Below, in pieces: positions 53,850 through 62,781 of a DNA stretch of 64,000 nt. The stretch is from Fuerstiella sp. Its GTDB lineage: Bacteria; Planctomycetota; Planctomycetia; Planctomycetales; Planctomycetaceae. Where the stretch lies: contig JAKVAZ010000006.1 in the NCBI GenBank assembly GCA_022447225.1, forward strand, positions 124,001-188,000, in the 5' to 3' direction. The notes under the pieces were generated by a model. The model made no database searches and was not told the DNA's origin. It was given only the letters and a program-made list of their open reading frames with translations. The translations under genes and the position numbers were made by a program. How positions within the stretch are numbered: the stretch's first letter is position 1; every line of letters begins with the position of its first letter.

Positions 53850-56800
53850 TCAATCTGAAACATCCAGTTTGAAATTCCTGCCGGATAATCCCTGCGTTTC
53901 CAGATTGTACTGGTACCGTGGACCACTCACGATACGAAACTGTCCGGTTCCTCCCAATCGCTGACGCAGGTTGACCAAACGACCATTTTCGGCAGTCAAA
54001 GTGATCTGTGATTTGGAACGATCGTAGGAAATCCTGTCCGCGTCACCGGACAGGTCGCGGGATTCCAGTTGAGCATCGCCAACCGCTGTCACTGAAAACT
54101 CATCGCCGTCGGCACCAGGCACCGATTCAATGTAGACTTCTTCAGCCTGCAGCAGTCGACTGTCTTCCGGCATCGTCTCCGCCGGAAGTGACTCCAAGTC
54201 TATTTTCTCATCGAGTTCCTGCACAGGAACAAAAGCAATAGTCACGAAGTTTCTCAGACTTACGTCCCGGTCATTCAGACTTCCCTCCATCTGTCCAATA
54301 AACGACGCCCTCAGCCGAACAAGTGGCGATCTGCCAATTTCGGTTCGGCGATTCGACTCCACACGAATCTGCGTCACCGGACCGGATTTGGTGTTCGTTG
54401 TCGTTGACTCAATATATCCCGGACCAATTGCTGAAAATTTCCCGGTGCCTGGTTCCAGCTCCAGATCAACCATCTTTGCATTCAGCAAACCGTCCAACTC
54501 TCCGTCAGTAAAGGATTCCCGATGTATAAGCGTCTCACCCACACAACGAATCCGTTCAATTTCGGGAGAATCTGACGAACTAACTGAGTCAACGCTAATG
54601 CGTTCAGAGTTCTGCGAACCGGCGAGATTAATCGCATCAGCAAAAAAGACCATCAGTTCGGGCGTACGGATTTCCGCATCATGGACCTGTGGGTCATCCA
54701 CGGCATACTGGAGTTCGTCAACATCAACACGAATGCCACCGACAAAATGTGCCCTTTTACCGCGAACATTCATGTAGTCTGTCCAGCGAATCTTAATGGG
54801 AACCGGACTCGGTAACTGCTGTCCGTCGAAATCCTGATCAATCACCATTTCCAGCTTACCACCGCCATTGATTTCGGCCACACCCTCAGCCTGATGCAGG
54901 TCGATCCTCAGCCCTGTGACGTGCCCCGTTGAAGAACGGAGCATTGCTGGATTTCCAAACAACTTGATATCAGCCTGATCGCCAACACCATTTTCGGCAA
55001 TAAACGTACTGCCTTCAGCGGTATACGCGTCCTTCGGATCAATGCCCTGATGCTGGACAATGACGTCTCCGGCCAGCCGAATATGGCTCCATCGCTGCTG
55101 CCCAGAGGAATCATCGGAAAGCACAACTTTTGCCGTCATTTCCCGACCAAAGAATGTGGAATGTCCCTGATCGCCCGAAAGACGAGATTCAGTCTGCGAA
55201 GCACGTTTCTCGTTTGAACCGGACAATTCCTTTGTCTGTGAAATCACACTGATGTTTCTTTTGACACTGTCCTCATTCGGATGAAAATAAACCGTCAACT
55301 GATCCTTCAATTCACCCGAAACTCTTGGCGACCGAACAATCACATTTCCCTGAGCTACCAGTTTCTCCGGGCGTAAATCCGCCACATTCAGTGACAACTC
55401 CGGCGGAGTTCGGGACTGCCTCCCGGTAGGCACCTGTTCCGCAGCGTCCAGCCTGAGTTTGATGGTTCGGCCCTCAATCTTCATCTGACGGTCCGGAAGC
55501 GACACTTTTCCGCCACCGGCAATTGTGACAGTACAGGACTTGCCGGCGGCCTGCCGACGCACGTTGAGGTGTCGTGTCCACAGGACGGAAGCCGCGATAT
55601 CACGGTCCCCCACATTCCAGCGGGATTTTCCCGGACGTCCTAGAGAAGCAGGAAAGATAGAACCGGGTCCGATACATTCAATACGCTCAACGCCGGTCCC
55701 TTCACCGTGAAGCAGTCGCAGGTGAGGAACACGCAACACACGACCATTCTGCTGGATACTTAGTTTCCTTTGTTGTCGTTTTGAACTGTCCTGCGACTGG
55801 AGTGAACCGTACATATCCAGTTGACGAGCACCAACCTGATAGTCCAGCTGCATCATGCCGGCTTTAATGTCGTTCTCAGTCGAGTAATACCGGACAATTT
55901 TTTTCGAGACGCCTCTGGCTGAAACTTTGCCAAGATGAAGTCGACTGATATTGGCTCTGCCGGTGTCCTCAAGAACATTCTGGTAAAATGCCACATGGAG
56001 CTCCGGAGAATACATGCGGTCCGGTTCACCATCAGTCATTCGTTTCACCCGCACGTCCGTCTGCCGGTAGTCGTTACCGCCACGCATCCCGTAAAATATT
56101 CCCCGATTCGTCCTGAGATCGAATACAAAACTTCCGGGAGCAACAATCTCCAGTTCAGTTCCATTTTGGTTCCGTGGCTCGTCGAACTGCAGGCTGCACA
56201 CAACCGGACCATTCATTTTCACAGCTGTAACAGTATTCACCGAAGTGAGACCTTTGGCATTTTCAGAATCAGGTTCGAGCAAAATTTCAACACCATTGTC
56301 CGCATAACCACTGTGACTCTCCCAGTGAAAGTCAACACGGTTGAACGATTTCAGTTTCATTGAAATCTCATCCACTGAAAATTCATGTCCGGTGATGTGC
56401 AGACCTTTGGGACCCTGAATCACAACATTGCCGGTCAGCCAGCCGTTAATAATTCGTCCAACTGAGGAATTCTTTGCTGAGAATCGTTCAGAAAGCGTCA
56501 GACGCGCAGAATCCGCGGTGACGACGATCGGCTTGACGTCGGGATCTTGATTCTTCCAAAGCATTGCAACCGGCTTCAGATCAATTAACTGACCGGCAGT
56601 CTCGGCAGGACCGGCTGCCGGAACTTCTGTGGTTTCCTGGGTGTTAAAAAACAGATACTGACGGTCATTTCGAAAGCTTTTATTCGCCTGGCGGACCCAG
56701 GCACTTTCGGGAAACCACTGCAGCACCGATTCATCTGCGACGGAAATCACTTCTGCCTGTGAAGCCTGTACCGGACGTCTCCGCACACTACGTTCAACGT

Positions 56801-56906
56801 CCAGCCATTGTGAACAGAACTGTATGTAGCCAAAGCACAGGCCGCTTAACGTTACCGCCGCAACAAGACTTCGAAGCACTCGATCGGTTGGTGATTGCAC
56901 ATCCAT
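53850..56906 (-). CDS. Large LptA/OstA-like envelope protein
   Basis: A roughly 1018-residue protein with an N-terminal hydrophobic anchor (LVAAVTLSGLCFGYIQFCS) and a long beta-rich body. Several segments have the pattern of OstA/LptA jellyroll repeats (for example a stretch ending EKLVAQGNVIVRSPRVSG, and LLQAEEVYIES...DEFSVTAVGDAQLESRD), so it resembles a chain of LptC/LptA-type domains fused together. Such proteins bridge LPS through the periplasm. The start could be ATG 56906 (GGAAG 9 bases upstream) or GTG 56930, whose TG overlaps the kdsD stop. Coupling with kdsD recalls the E. coli kdsD-kdsC-lptC-lptA-lptB cluster. Function inferred. Confidence 0.72.
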   Translation of the reverse strand: MDVQSPTDRVLRSLVAAVTLSGLCFGYIQFCSQWLDVERSVRRRPVQASQAEVISVADESVLQWFPESAWVRQANKSFRNDRQYLFFNTQETTEVPAAGPAETAGQLIDLKPVAMLWKNQDPDVKPIVVTADSARLTLSERFSAKNSSVGRIINGWLTGNVVIQGPKGLHITGHEFSVDEISMKLKSFNRVDFHWESHSGYADNGVEILLEPDSENAKGLTSVNTVTAVKMNGPVVCSLQFDEPRNQNGTELEIVAPGSFVFDLRTNRGIFYGMRGGNDYRQTDVRVKRMTDGEPDRMYSPELHVAFYQNVLEDTGRANISRLHLGKVSARGVSKKIVRYYSTENDIKAGMMQLDYQVGARQLDMYGSLQSQDSSKRQQRKLSIQQNGRVLRVPHLRLLHGEGTGVERIECIGPGSIFPASLGRPGKSRWNVGDRDIAASVLWTRHLNVRRQAAGKSCTVTIAGGGKVSLPDRQMKIEGRTIKLRLDAAEQVPTGRQSRTPPELSLNVADLRPEKLVAQGNVIVRSPRVSGELKDQLTVYFHPNEDSVKRNISVISQTKELSGSNEKRASQTESRLSGDQGHSTFFGREMTAKVVLSDDSSGQQRWSHIRLAGDVIVQHQGIDPKDAYTAEGSTFIAENGVGDQADIKLFGNPAMLRSSTGHVTGLRIDLHQAEGVAEINGGGKLEMVIDQDFDGQQLPSPVPIKIRWTDYMNVRGKRAHFVGGIRVDVDELQYAVDDPQVHDAEIRTPELMVFFADAINLAGSQNSERISVDSVSSSDSPEIERIRCVGETLIHRESFTDGELDGLLNAKMVDLELEPGTGKFSAIGPGYIESTTTNTKSGPVTQIRVESNRRTEIGRSPLVRLRASFIGQMEGSLNDRDVSLRNFVTIAFVPVQELDEKIDLESLPAETMPEDSRLLQAEEVYIESVPGADGDEFSVTAVGDAQLESRDLSGDADRISYDRSKSQITLTAENGRLVNLRQRLGGTGQFRIVSGPRYQYNLETQGLSGRNFKLDVSD

Positions 56907-56926
56907 TATGACAGACTTCCGTGCAT

Positions 56927-57979
56927 TCACGCAGAGTATCGCTGTGAAGAATCAATAATCTGCTCACCGGACGACCGCAGGTCAATCAGATCCGTGATGT
57001 CAATCACTCCAACCGGACAACCCTGATCATCAATCACCGGTAACTCACTGAGCTTGCCGACAGACATCACTTCCACAGCCTGAGGAACCAGAGCTGACTG
57101 GTGAATTGTGCATGGATTTGCAGACATCACTTCGGCGATGGGACGATCGAGCTGATTTTCTCTGTGCTGCTCAAGCAGGCGCGTGAGGTCGCTGTCCGTA
57201 AAGATCCCACTCAGTGTTCCCTCATCGGAAACCAGCAGGACAGCCCCTGTACGGCGGCCAGGCAGCTGTTGATCAACCAGTACAGACCGAATTGTACGGG
57301 ACGGACTGGCCATCCTAAGATCCTCCCCGGTTCTCATAACGTCGCGCACGGACAGTAACTGACGACCAATGTCTCCCGCCGGATGGACCTTCGCAAAGTC
57401 ATGAACCGTAAACCCCTGAACCCTGCTGATCGTTAATGCCAGAGCATCTCCCGCTGCGAGCATCGCCGCTGTACTGGTTGTGGGCGCCAGCCTGAACTCG
57501 CCGGCCTCCTGATGATGGCCGATGTTTATGGTAACTCTCGCGCCACGGGCCAGCGGATTACAGCAGTCTCGTGTTAGGGCAATCACCGGAATATCGCGGT
57601 CCGAAAATAAGGGCAACAACCGCAGGACTTCTTCCGAGCGACCACTGTTGGAAATCATCAGCACGATGTCGTCGTCGTGAACGCAGCCGATGTCACCATG
57701 AAGCGCCTCTGTCGGATGCAAAAACCATGCACGAGTTCCCGTGCTGGCGAATGTTGCCACCATCTTTTGTCCGATCAGACCGGCCTTACCAACCCCCGTC
57801 ACAATCACGCAGCCGGACGTCCCGCCAACCAACCGAACCGCTTCGTAAAACGAAGTGTCCAGTGAATCCGCCAAGACCTCCAATGCCTGTGCTTCTTCGC
57901 AGATAACGTCACGCGCAAAACGTAACTGATCCACGGCGTCCAGAGGAATTACCTCAGACGACGTTGGCTGTTCCCGCAT
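56927..57979 (-). CDS. kdsD: Arabinose-5-phosphate isomerase (KpsF/KdsD)
   Basis: An isomerase that turns ribulose 5-phosphate into arabinose 5-phosphate, the first step to KDO for lipopolysaccharide. Domains: SIS fold (about 30-180, GVGKAGLIGQKMVATFASTG and MISNSGRSEEVL), then two CBS domains (RTIRSVLVDQQLP; LTRLLEQHRENQ; a VMSANPCTIHQSALV block). The ALHGDIGCVHDDDIVL metal-site region and ISNSGRSEE agree with KdsD rather than GutQ alone. Start: ATG 57979 has AGGGAA with good spacing; ATG 58012 is the alternative. The OstA-like gene overlaps its stop. Confidence 0.92.
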   Translation of the reverse strand: MREQPTSSEVIPLDAVDQLRFARDVICEEAQALEVLADSLDTSFYEAVRLVGGTSGCVIVTGVGKAGLIGQKMVATFASTGTRAWFLHPTEALHGDIGCVHDDDIVLMISNSGRSEEVLRLLPLFSDRDIPVIALTRDCCNPLARGARVTINIGHHQEAGEFRLAPTTSTAAMLAAGDALALTISRVQGFTVHDFAKVHPAGDIGRQLLSVRDVMRTGEDLRMASPSRTIRSVLVDQQLPGRRTGAVLLVSDEGTLSGIFTDSDLTRLLEQHRENQLDRPIAEVMSANPCTIHQSALVPQAVEVMSVGKLSELPVIDDQGCPVGVIDITDLIDLRSSGEQIIDSSQRYSA

Positions 57980-58913
57980 TGACTCTTCCCTGAATCCGGT
58001 GTCTGACGCCATCCTGGCCGTCCTAATCAACCCTGCTATGGTACCGCAACTGTCAAAAACGGGTCAATGTAGCCGTAAACTGTTTCGCTAACGGCACTTA
58101 AACACACCCCTTGCCATTTGCAGCATTGGGCTGTTTCTGCCGGAAACATATCACTGCAGTTCTCTTCACCGCTGTTGACTCACAGACTCACCTGAATTCC
58201 GGACAGCAACACGTTGAAAAACAAGGTATTCACTGCCATTTCATCCCTGTCACTGTTCTGTATGTCAGTCCGAAACAACCTCTCTGTACAGTCCCGAACA
58301 TGTGAGCCGGTGACTCATCATCGATCCGTGTTTCTCCCGCCTGATAGATTTCGTCAACATCGATAAACCAAATCGGTAACCCATACCAATTAATTTTCAT
58401 CGGTCATTTCGTTGATTCCTGCAAAAGTATTGTCTCAACTACAAAAGAGAATTTCAGATTTGCAGACATCCCGCTTAGAGGCTCGGTGCGGTGAATGTAA
58501 TGTCACCAGACACTTCTCCGGTCTTATCGAAAGAAACAGAGTTCGTCGTTGCGGAACTCTGACAGCAGGCCTGTCGGTTTCGATTGACATCGACAGGTAA
58601 GAAACCACAGCGAGTTTTGCTGACATGGCACAGCCAGACCAAAGTGACCTCGGCGGCACACACCTCATTGAAGGCATTCAGAAATACAACAGTCGTCATG
58701 TCCAGACCATCGGTGCCGGTTACAAAGGGTGATCACCTCAGTCAGCAATCGGCCCTGCCTCGTTCTGAATGCAAATCATCTTCTGAAATGCCGGAGCAGA
58801 CCGGTTACGTGTTTACCAGTGGAATGCCTTAACTGGTTCAACCAGCGATTCCACTGAGGACGTTTGTTCGCTCCAAAAAAGAATTCTGCTGATGAAACAG
58901 AAAAACGAACTCA
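57980..58913. other. Long intergenic region, no recognisable gene
   Basis: About 930 bp between kdsD and plsY, both on the minus strand. Frames here give Cys/Ser/Arg-rich translations without family likeness. A weak hairpin (CCTGTCG / CGACAGG) occurs near 58569-58596. No tRNA found. Confidence 0.5.
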
Positions 58914-59621
58914 TCAGACCTCGTCTGCTTCCGCAGATTCGTGTAGTACTCTCAATCCGTCCTCACTATCTGCAGATTCCGTATGCTCCGTAACCCGCGG
59001 TTCGGTACCCGCCAACATCCTTCGGATGTTGCTGCGATGCCGCCAAATAATCAGGAGTGGAACACAGACGGCAAATGCCGTCTGTGATGCTGACGAAGTA
59101 TTCCACGCGTGGTCCCAGTTCAACAGCAGATAAGCAGCACAAAATGCAGAGGAAGCCAGTATCGACCCGAGTGCCACCTGATGTGTCAACACCATTACCA
59201 CAACAAATACAACCAACGCCATTCCAAGGGCCTGGGGGGCAAGAACCATCACAACCCCAAGTGCCGTTGCAACCCCCTTTCCTCCGCGCAACTGCAGGTA
59301 CACCGGATACATATGCCCAATCACCGAACTCATCCCGGCAGCCACAGCCATGTGAGTCCACCACTCAGGAGAAATCAAAAATCCGGAGAGCCAGGCAGCA
59401 GCAACCGTGGGAATCAGCCCCTTGATTGCGTCCAGAATCAGCACCAAGGCACCCCAGTACCAGCCAAGGATTCGTCCGACGTTCGTTGCCCCGATATTGC
59501 CACTGCCGTAACTGCGAATATCATCTTTGACTACGAATTTTCCGACGAGAAATCCAAACGGGATACCACCAATAAGGAATCCCAGCACGCAACTCAAAAG
59601 CAGAAAGACAACAACTGGCAC
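58914..59621 (-). CDS. plsY: Glycerol-3-phosphate acyltransferase PlsY
   Basis: A 235-residue integral membrane enzyme that moves an acyl group from acyl-phosphate to glycerol 3-phosphate. The three PlsY blocks are present: SYGSGNIGATNVGRILGW (about 37-54), GHMYPVYLQLRGGKGVATA (about 101-119) and WRHRSNIRRMLAGTE near 193-207. Five or more hydrophobic helices. After the last helix a 30-residue acidic tail follows, longer than in the typical protein. The start is GTG; TAGGCGG sits directly upstream. The preceding gene on this strand is the histone-tail protein, 140 bp away. Confidence 0.95.
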   Translation of the reverse strand: MPVVVFLLLSCVLGFLIGGIPFGFLVGKFVVKDDIRSYGSGNIGATNVGRILGWYWGALVLILDAIKGLIPTVAAAWLSGFLISPEWWTHMAVAAGMSSVIGHMYPVYLQLRGGKGVATALGVVMVLAPQALGMALVVFVVVMVLTHQVALGSILASSAFCAAYLLLNWDHAWNTSSASQTAFAVCVPLLIIWRHRSNIRRMLAGTEPRVTEHTESADSEDGLRVLHESAEADEV

Positions 59622-59761
59622 AACCGCCTAAATCTGTGAAAGAGGAGATCCGTAATCAAAATTAGGATGAACCGGTAAGTCGGCCTGAGCAGATTTCAGA
59701 AAAATCCGAAGTCCCCCCGTCCGTTTCTCACAGAAAGGGGTGAACTGCGCACCACATACAG

Positions 59762-60361
59762 TTACAGGCTGTGCGTCTGCGAGAGTCGTTCCTTGAATTC
59801 CAGGGCAAACGCTTCGTCCTGTTCCAGACTACGGTTATTCATTGCCAGTATCTTGCGGATCCGACCAACCGTCTGTTTCGCGGGACTGGTGAGACGTCTC
59901 ACCAGTTCATCCGGCTCAAACTGCTCCAGCTCGCGAATGGTATGGATCCCCAGAAACACAAACGCATCCAGTGCCGACCGATCATTTTGAAACACAATGT
60001 CCAGGGGTGCATCAATCGGAATTTGAGATCTTCCGAGTTTGCGAGCAGGTTTGCCGGATCTCAATCCTGCCGTGGTTGTCGCCCGTCGTACTCCTTTGCG
60101 TTTTTTGACAGACTTTCTGGGCTGGGCAGCCGCAGCTGTGGTGCGCGACGCAGGGGATTTCCTGGCAACTGCGGCTGTTTTTTTCTTTGCGACAGTTTTT
60201 TTCGTGACCGCCTTTTTTTTGGCAGACGGTTTACCTGCAGTTTTCTTCTGTGTGGGCCTGCGAGAAGCAACCTTCTTTTTTGCTGCCGACTGTGACACAG
60301 TCTTCTTTTTTACGGCTTTCTTTTTCACAGCCTTCTTTTTCACAGCCTTCTTTTTCGCCAT
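59762..60361 (-). CDS. Histone H1-like Lys/Ala tail fused to helix-hairpin-helix-like domain
   Basis: A 199-residue basic protein. Residues 1-95 are built from Lys-rich repeats (KKKAVKKKAV four times at the start, then KKTAGKPSAKKKAVTKK and similar), as in histone H1 C-terminal tails and bacterial Hc1/AlgP-type proteins that condense DNA. Residues about 120-190 (DAFVFLGIHTIRELEQFEPDELVRRLT, split here for reading) look like a helix-hairpin-helix module near RNA polymerase alpha C-terminal domains. The tail would neutralise DNA charge while the HhH part binds the minor groove; a chromatin role is inferred. Upstream 15-bp DNA repeats produce the tail. Confidence 0.7.
   Translation of the reverse strand: MAKKKAVKKKAVKKKAVKKKTVSQSAAKKKVASRRPTQKKTAGKPSAKKKAVTKKTVAKKKTAAVARKSPASRTTAAAAQPRKSVKKRKGVRRATTTAGLRSGKPARKLGRSQIPIDAPLDIVFQNDRSALDAFVFLGIHTIRELEQFEPDELVRRLTSPAKQTVGRIRKILAMNNRSLEQDEAFALEFKERLSQTHSL
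60296..60355 (-). repeat. Tandem 15-bp repeat in histone-like gene
   Basis: Four 15-bp units read on the minus strand as AAA-AAG-AAG-GCT-GTG or close variants and encode KKKAV/KKKTV. Such repeats can change copy number by slippage. Confidence 0.8.
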
Positions 60362-60829
60362 GGAATTGAGACTTTCCGAATCGACACCAAAAGAAAAAGA
60401 ACAGGGTCCGTGATGGATGACTCCTGTTAAAAAACCGGCATGTGCACACGGAACTCATTAGCCCACTGAGCAGGCACCACGATCCGCGGTCAATATAGCG
60501 GCCCAATACCTAAAAGTAGCGAAATTAGCAGCGTGTCACCAGGAACAGCAGCTTTGAAGTGCCTGGAACGACTCGGTTTGCCGTCAATGAGCAGTTTGTC
60601 CGGGAAAACCGGCAGAATGGGCGAACTTCGTTGCCAGGACTTCCGCGGTTTCAGTACATGAATACTCACAATACTATAGCATTTCCGACTATTGAGACTG
60701 CCGAATCGGTCAGTGTGACCGGGATCATGCCACCATCGTCAGATGAACGAAAGCACCCGGCAGGAATTCTGGAAACCGCCACAAGGTCGGAACTCAGTTT
60801 GATTTAATGGTCCGATACCACGATTCGGA
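60362..60829. other. Intergenic region without recognisable gene
   Basis: A 468-bp gap between the histone-like gene and the end of the first kinase gene. A short plus-strand frame (60559-60807) is unlike any protein. It should carry the histone-like gene's promoter. Confidence 0.45.
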
Positions 60830-62569
60830 TCAAACCAGCAACTTCCATGCGGCATAAAGAATACCGGCCAGGAGCACCATCCCCACCAGCTCGGCAGCAA
60901 CGGTCAACCAGCCAGCCTCCTCTGAAAGAGAAGTCTGCCTGGAACTGATTTTCTTTTTCTGCAGAACAAATCCGGATCCGTCCATAAACGTAACTTTCGC
61001 ACCGGACCTTAACTGGGCATACGGGTCCAGTTTACCATCCACAAACGTGGGGTGAGTCTTTGAATGCTGCTTCAGATGCCAGACCCCATTGTTGAATGTC
61101 AGCGTACACTGATGTTCGTCACAGGCTTCGCCGCGAATTTGAATGTCACTGGAAGTCCCTTTGCCCACCCGAACGCGTGCTGTATTGAGCTTCATTCGTC
61201 GCCGACTGCTGATGGCCTGAACATACCATCCACGCGGAAGGACCGGAGACTGGCCGGTTCCGGAAGAAAGCAGTCCTGACGACCGTCCGCTTTCCGAAAC
61301 CTGTTGACTCTCACGGCGATCCGGCTGACGCACGGCGGGCGTTTCATTGCCGCTGAATGTCTCTTTTTCAGACTGAAGGTGCTGACTTGAATTGTCCACC
61401 CACGACAGAGTCGATGTGATAAACGAATTCGACCGGTCACGCTGTCGGTTTTCCCTGAGTTCGCGCTGGCGTGCCAGTCGGGCCCGAATCGTGATTAACC
61501 TGCGGAAGTCGAATTTGACTGTTCTGCGTAAAGACAACGGTTCCAAAGCGGCAGCCACTTCCGCCGCCGACTGATACCGGTTCGCAGGATCGCGAGCCAT
61601 CATTTTTTCGACAACGTCGGAAATCTCCACAGGCACACCAGGTCTGATCACGTGAACCGCCGGAGCCTTTCGCGTCCGCTGTGCCTCCAGCTTTTCCCGA
61701 TTGGTTTTACATTCAGAAAATGGAACCCGGCCGGTCAATGCAACATAAAAAGTGCACCCCAGGCTATAGATATCTGCACGAATATCTACGGCGTTACTGT
61801 CCAGTGACTGTTCGGGTGCGATGTAGTCAGGTGTCCCCAGACAATCATGCCCAAAAATCATGGCCAGCGAAAATTCATCGGCGCTTTCATTCCCGACCAG
61901 AGCCAGCCCGAAATCCAGAATCCATGTATGCCCCGTTTTATCGATCAGCACGTTTGCGGGCTTGATATCACGATGAATGATTTTCTTTTCGTGTGCAGCC
62001 TGCAGCCCCAGAGCGGCCTGTCGAAACATATCGCAGGCCATGGCAGGACGGACAGGACCACCAAGAGCCACCAATTCGTGCAGACTAATGGCTCGCATCA
62101 GATCCATGACCAGATACGTGACAGCTCCGGTGGAACCCAGTTTGTGCGTCCGTACAACATTGGGATGGTCAATGTGTATTCCTGCCCATGATTCCAGTTT
62201 CATACGAGCCAGCATGCCGGCATCCGCTGAATACCGGCTGGACAAAACTTTCAGAGCAACTTTTTGATTTGACTCAGGATCCTCAGCGATAAAAACACAA
62301 CCCATTCCGCCGACGCCAAGAATCTCACGAATACGAAATCCGTCGATAACAAACCCACGATAACGACCTTCCAGCAGGAGTTCTGCCTGAAACGGCGTCA
62401 GTATTCGTTCGGTGACCAGCTGACGAGCAAGATCGTCCCCCCGGCTGTCTGCTGACACATCAAAGGCCTGGCGAATTTTTTCGAGCTGCCGTGGCGAAAG
62501 CAGCCTGCTTTTTGTAAGCAGCTTCAGATAGCGTTCAGCCGTCACTGGTATCTGAGTTGTTTCAGGCAT
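60830..62569 (-). CDS. Ser/Thr protein kinase with FHA-like domain and C-terminal membrane helix
   Basis: A 579-residue Hanks-type kinase. Order: an N-terminal helical domain (about 1-60; RYLKLLTKSRLLSPRQLEKI and LVTERILTPFQAELLLEG), kinase domain (about 75-350) with glycine loop GVGGMGCVF, VAIK-type lysine in KVALKVLSS, catalytic loop HRDIKPANVL, DFGLA and APEQSLDS, a Ser/Arg/Gln-rich linker, an FHA-like segment (RVRVGKGTSSDIQIRG, about 467-482) and a membrane helix at the very end. N-terminal and catalytic residues are intact, so it should be active. ATG 62569 preferred over the GTG at 62602. Such planctomycete kinases are very numerous; target unknown. Confidence 0.9.
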   Translation of the reverse strand: MPETTQIPVTAERYLKLLTKSRLLSPRQLEKIRQAFDVSADSRGDDLARQLVTERILTPFQAELLLEGRYRGFVIDGFRIREILGVGGMGCVFIAEDPESNQKVALKVLSSRYSADAGMLARMKLESWAGIHIDHPNVVRTHKLGSTGAVTYLVMDLMRAISLHELVALGGPVRPAMACDMFRQAALGLQAAHEKKIIHRDIKPANVLIDKTGHTWILDFGLALVGNESADEFSLAMIFGHDCLGTPDYIAPEQSLDSNAVDIRADIYSLGCTFYVALTGRVPFSECKTNREKLEAQRTRKAPAVHVIRPGVPVEISDVVEKMMARDPANRYQSAAEVAAALEPLSLRRTVKFDFRRLITIRARLARQRELRENRQRDRSNSFITSTLSWVDNSSQHLQSEKETFSGNETPAVRQPDRRESQQVSESGRSSGLLSSGTGQSPVLPRGWYVQAISSRRRMKLNTARVRVGKGTSSDIQIRGEACDEHQCTLTFNNGVWHLKQHSKTHPTFVDGKLDPYAQLRSGAKVTFMDGSGFVLQKKKISSRQTSLSEEAGWLTVAAELVGMVLLAGILYAAWKLLV

Positions 62570-62781
62570 GCAGAAACTGTTGTAGTTATTGCAGTTGATC
62601 ACCGACGATGTGCTTAACGCCTGCCACCAGAACGGTTCCGGATCCGTTAAATTCTACTACACCCACATCGATTTCCGCATAATCCCGAGCAACCATTGGC
62701 TGGATTTGCAGTATTTGTCAGCTTCCGAAGAACTGGTCTGTCACGTCAAACGTAACGCCTGGAAGAATTGTGCAGATTTGA

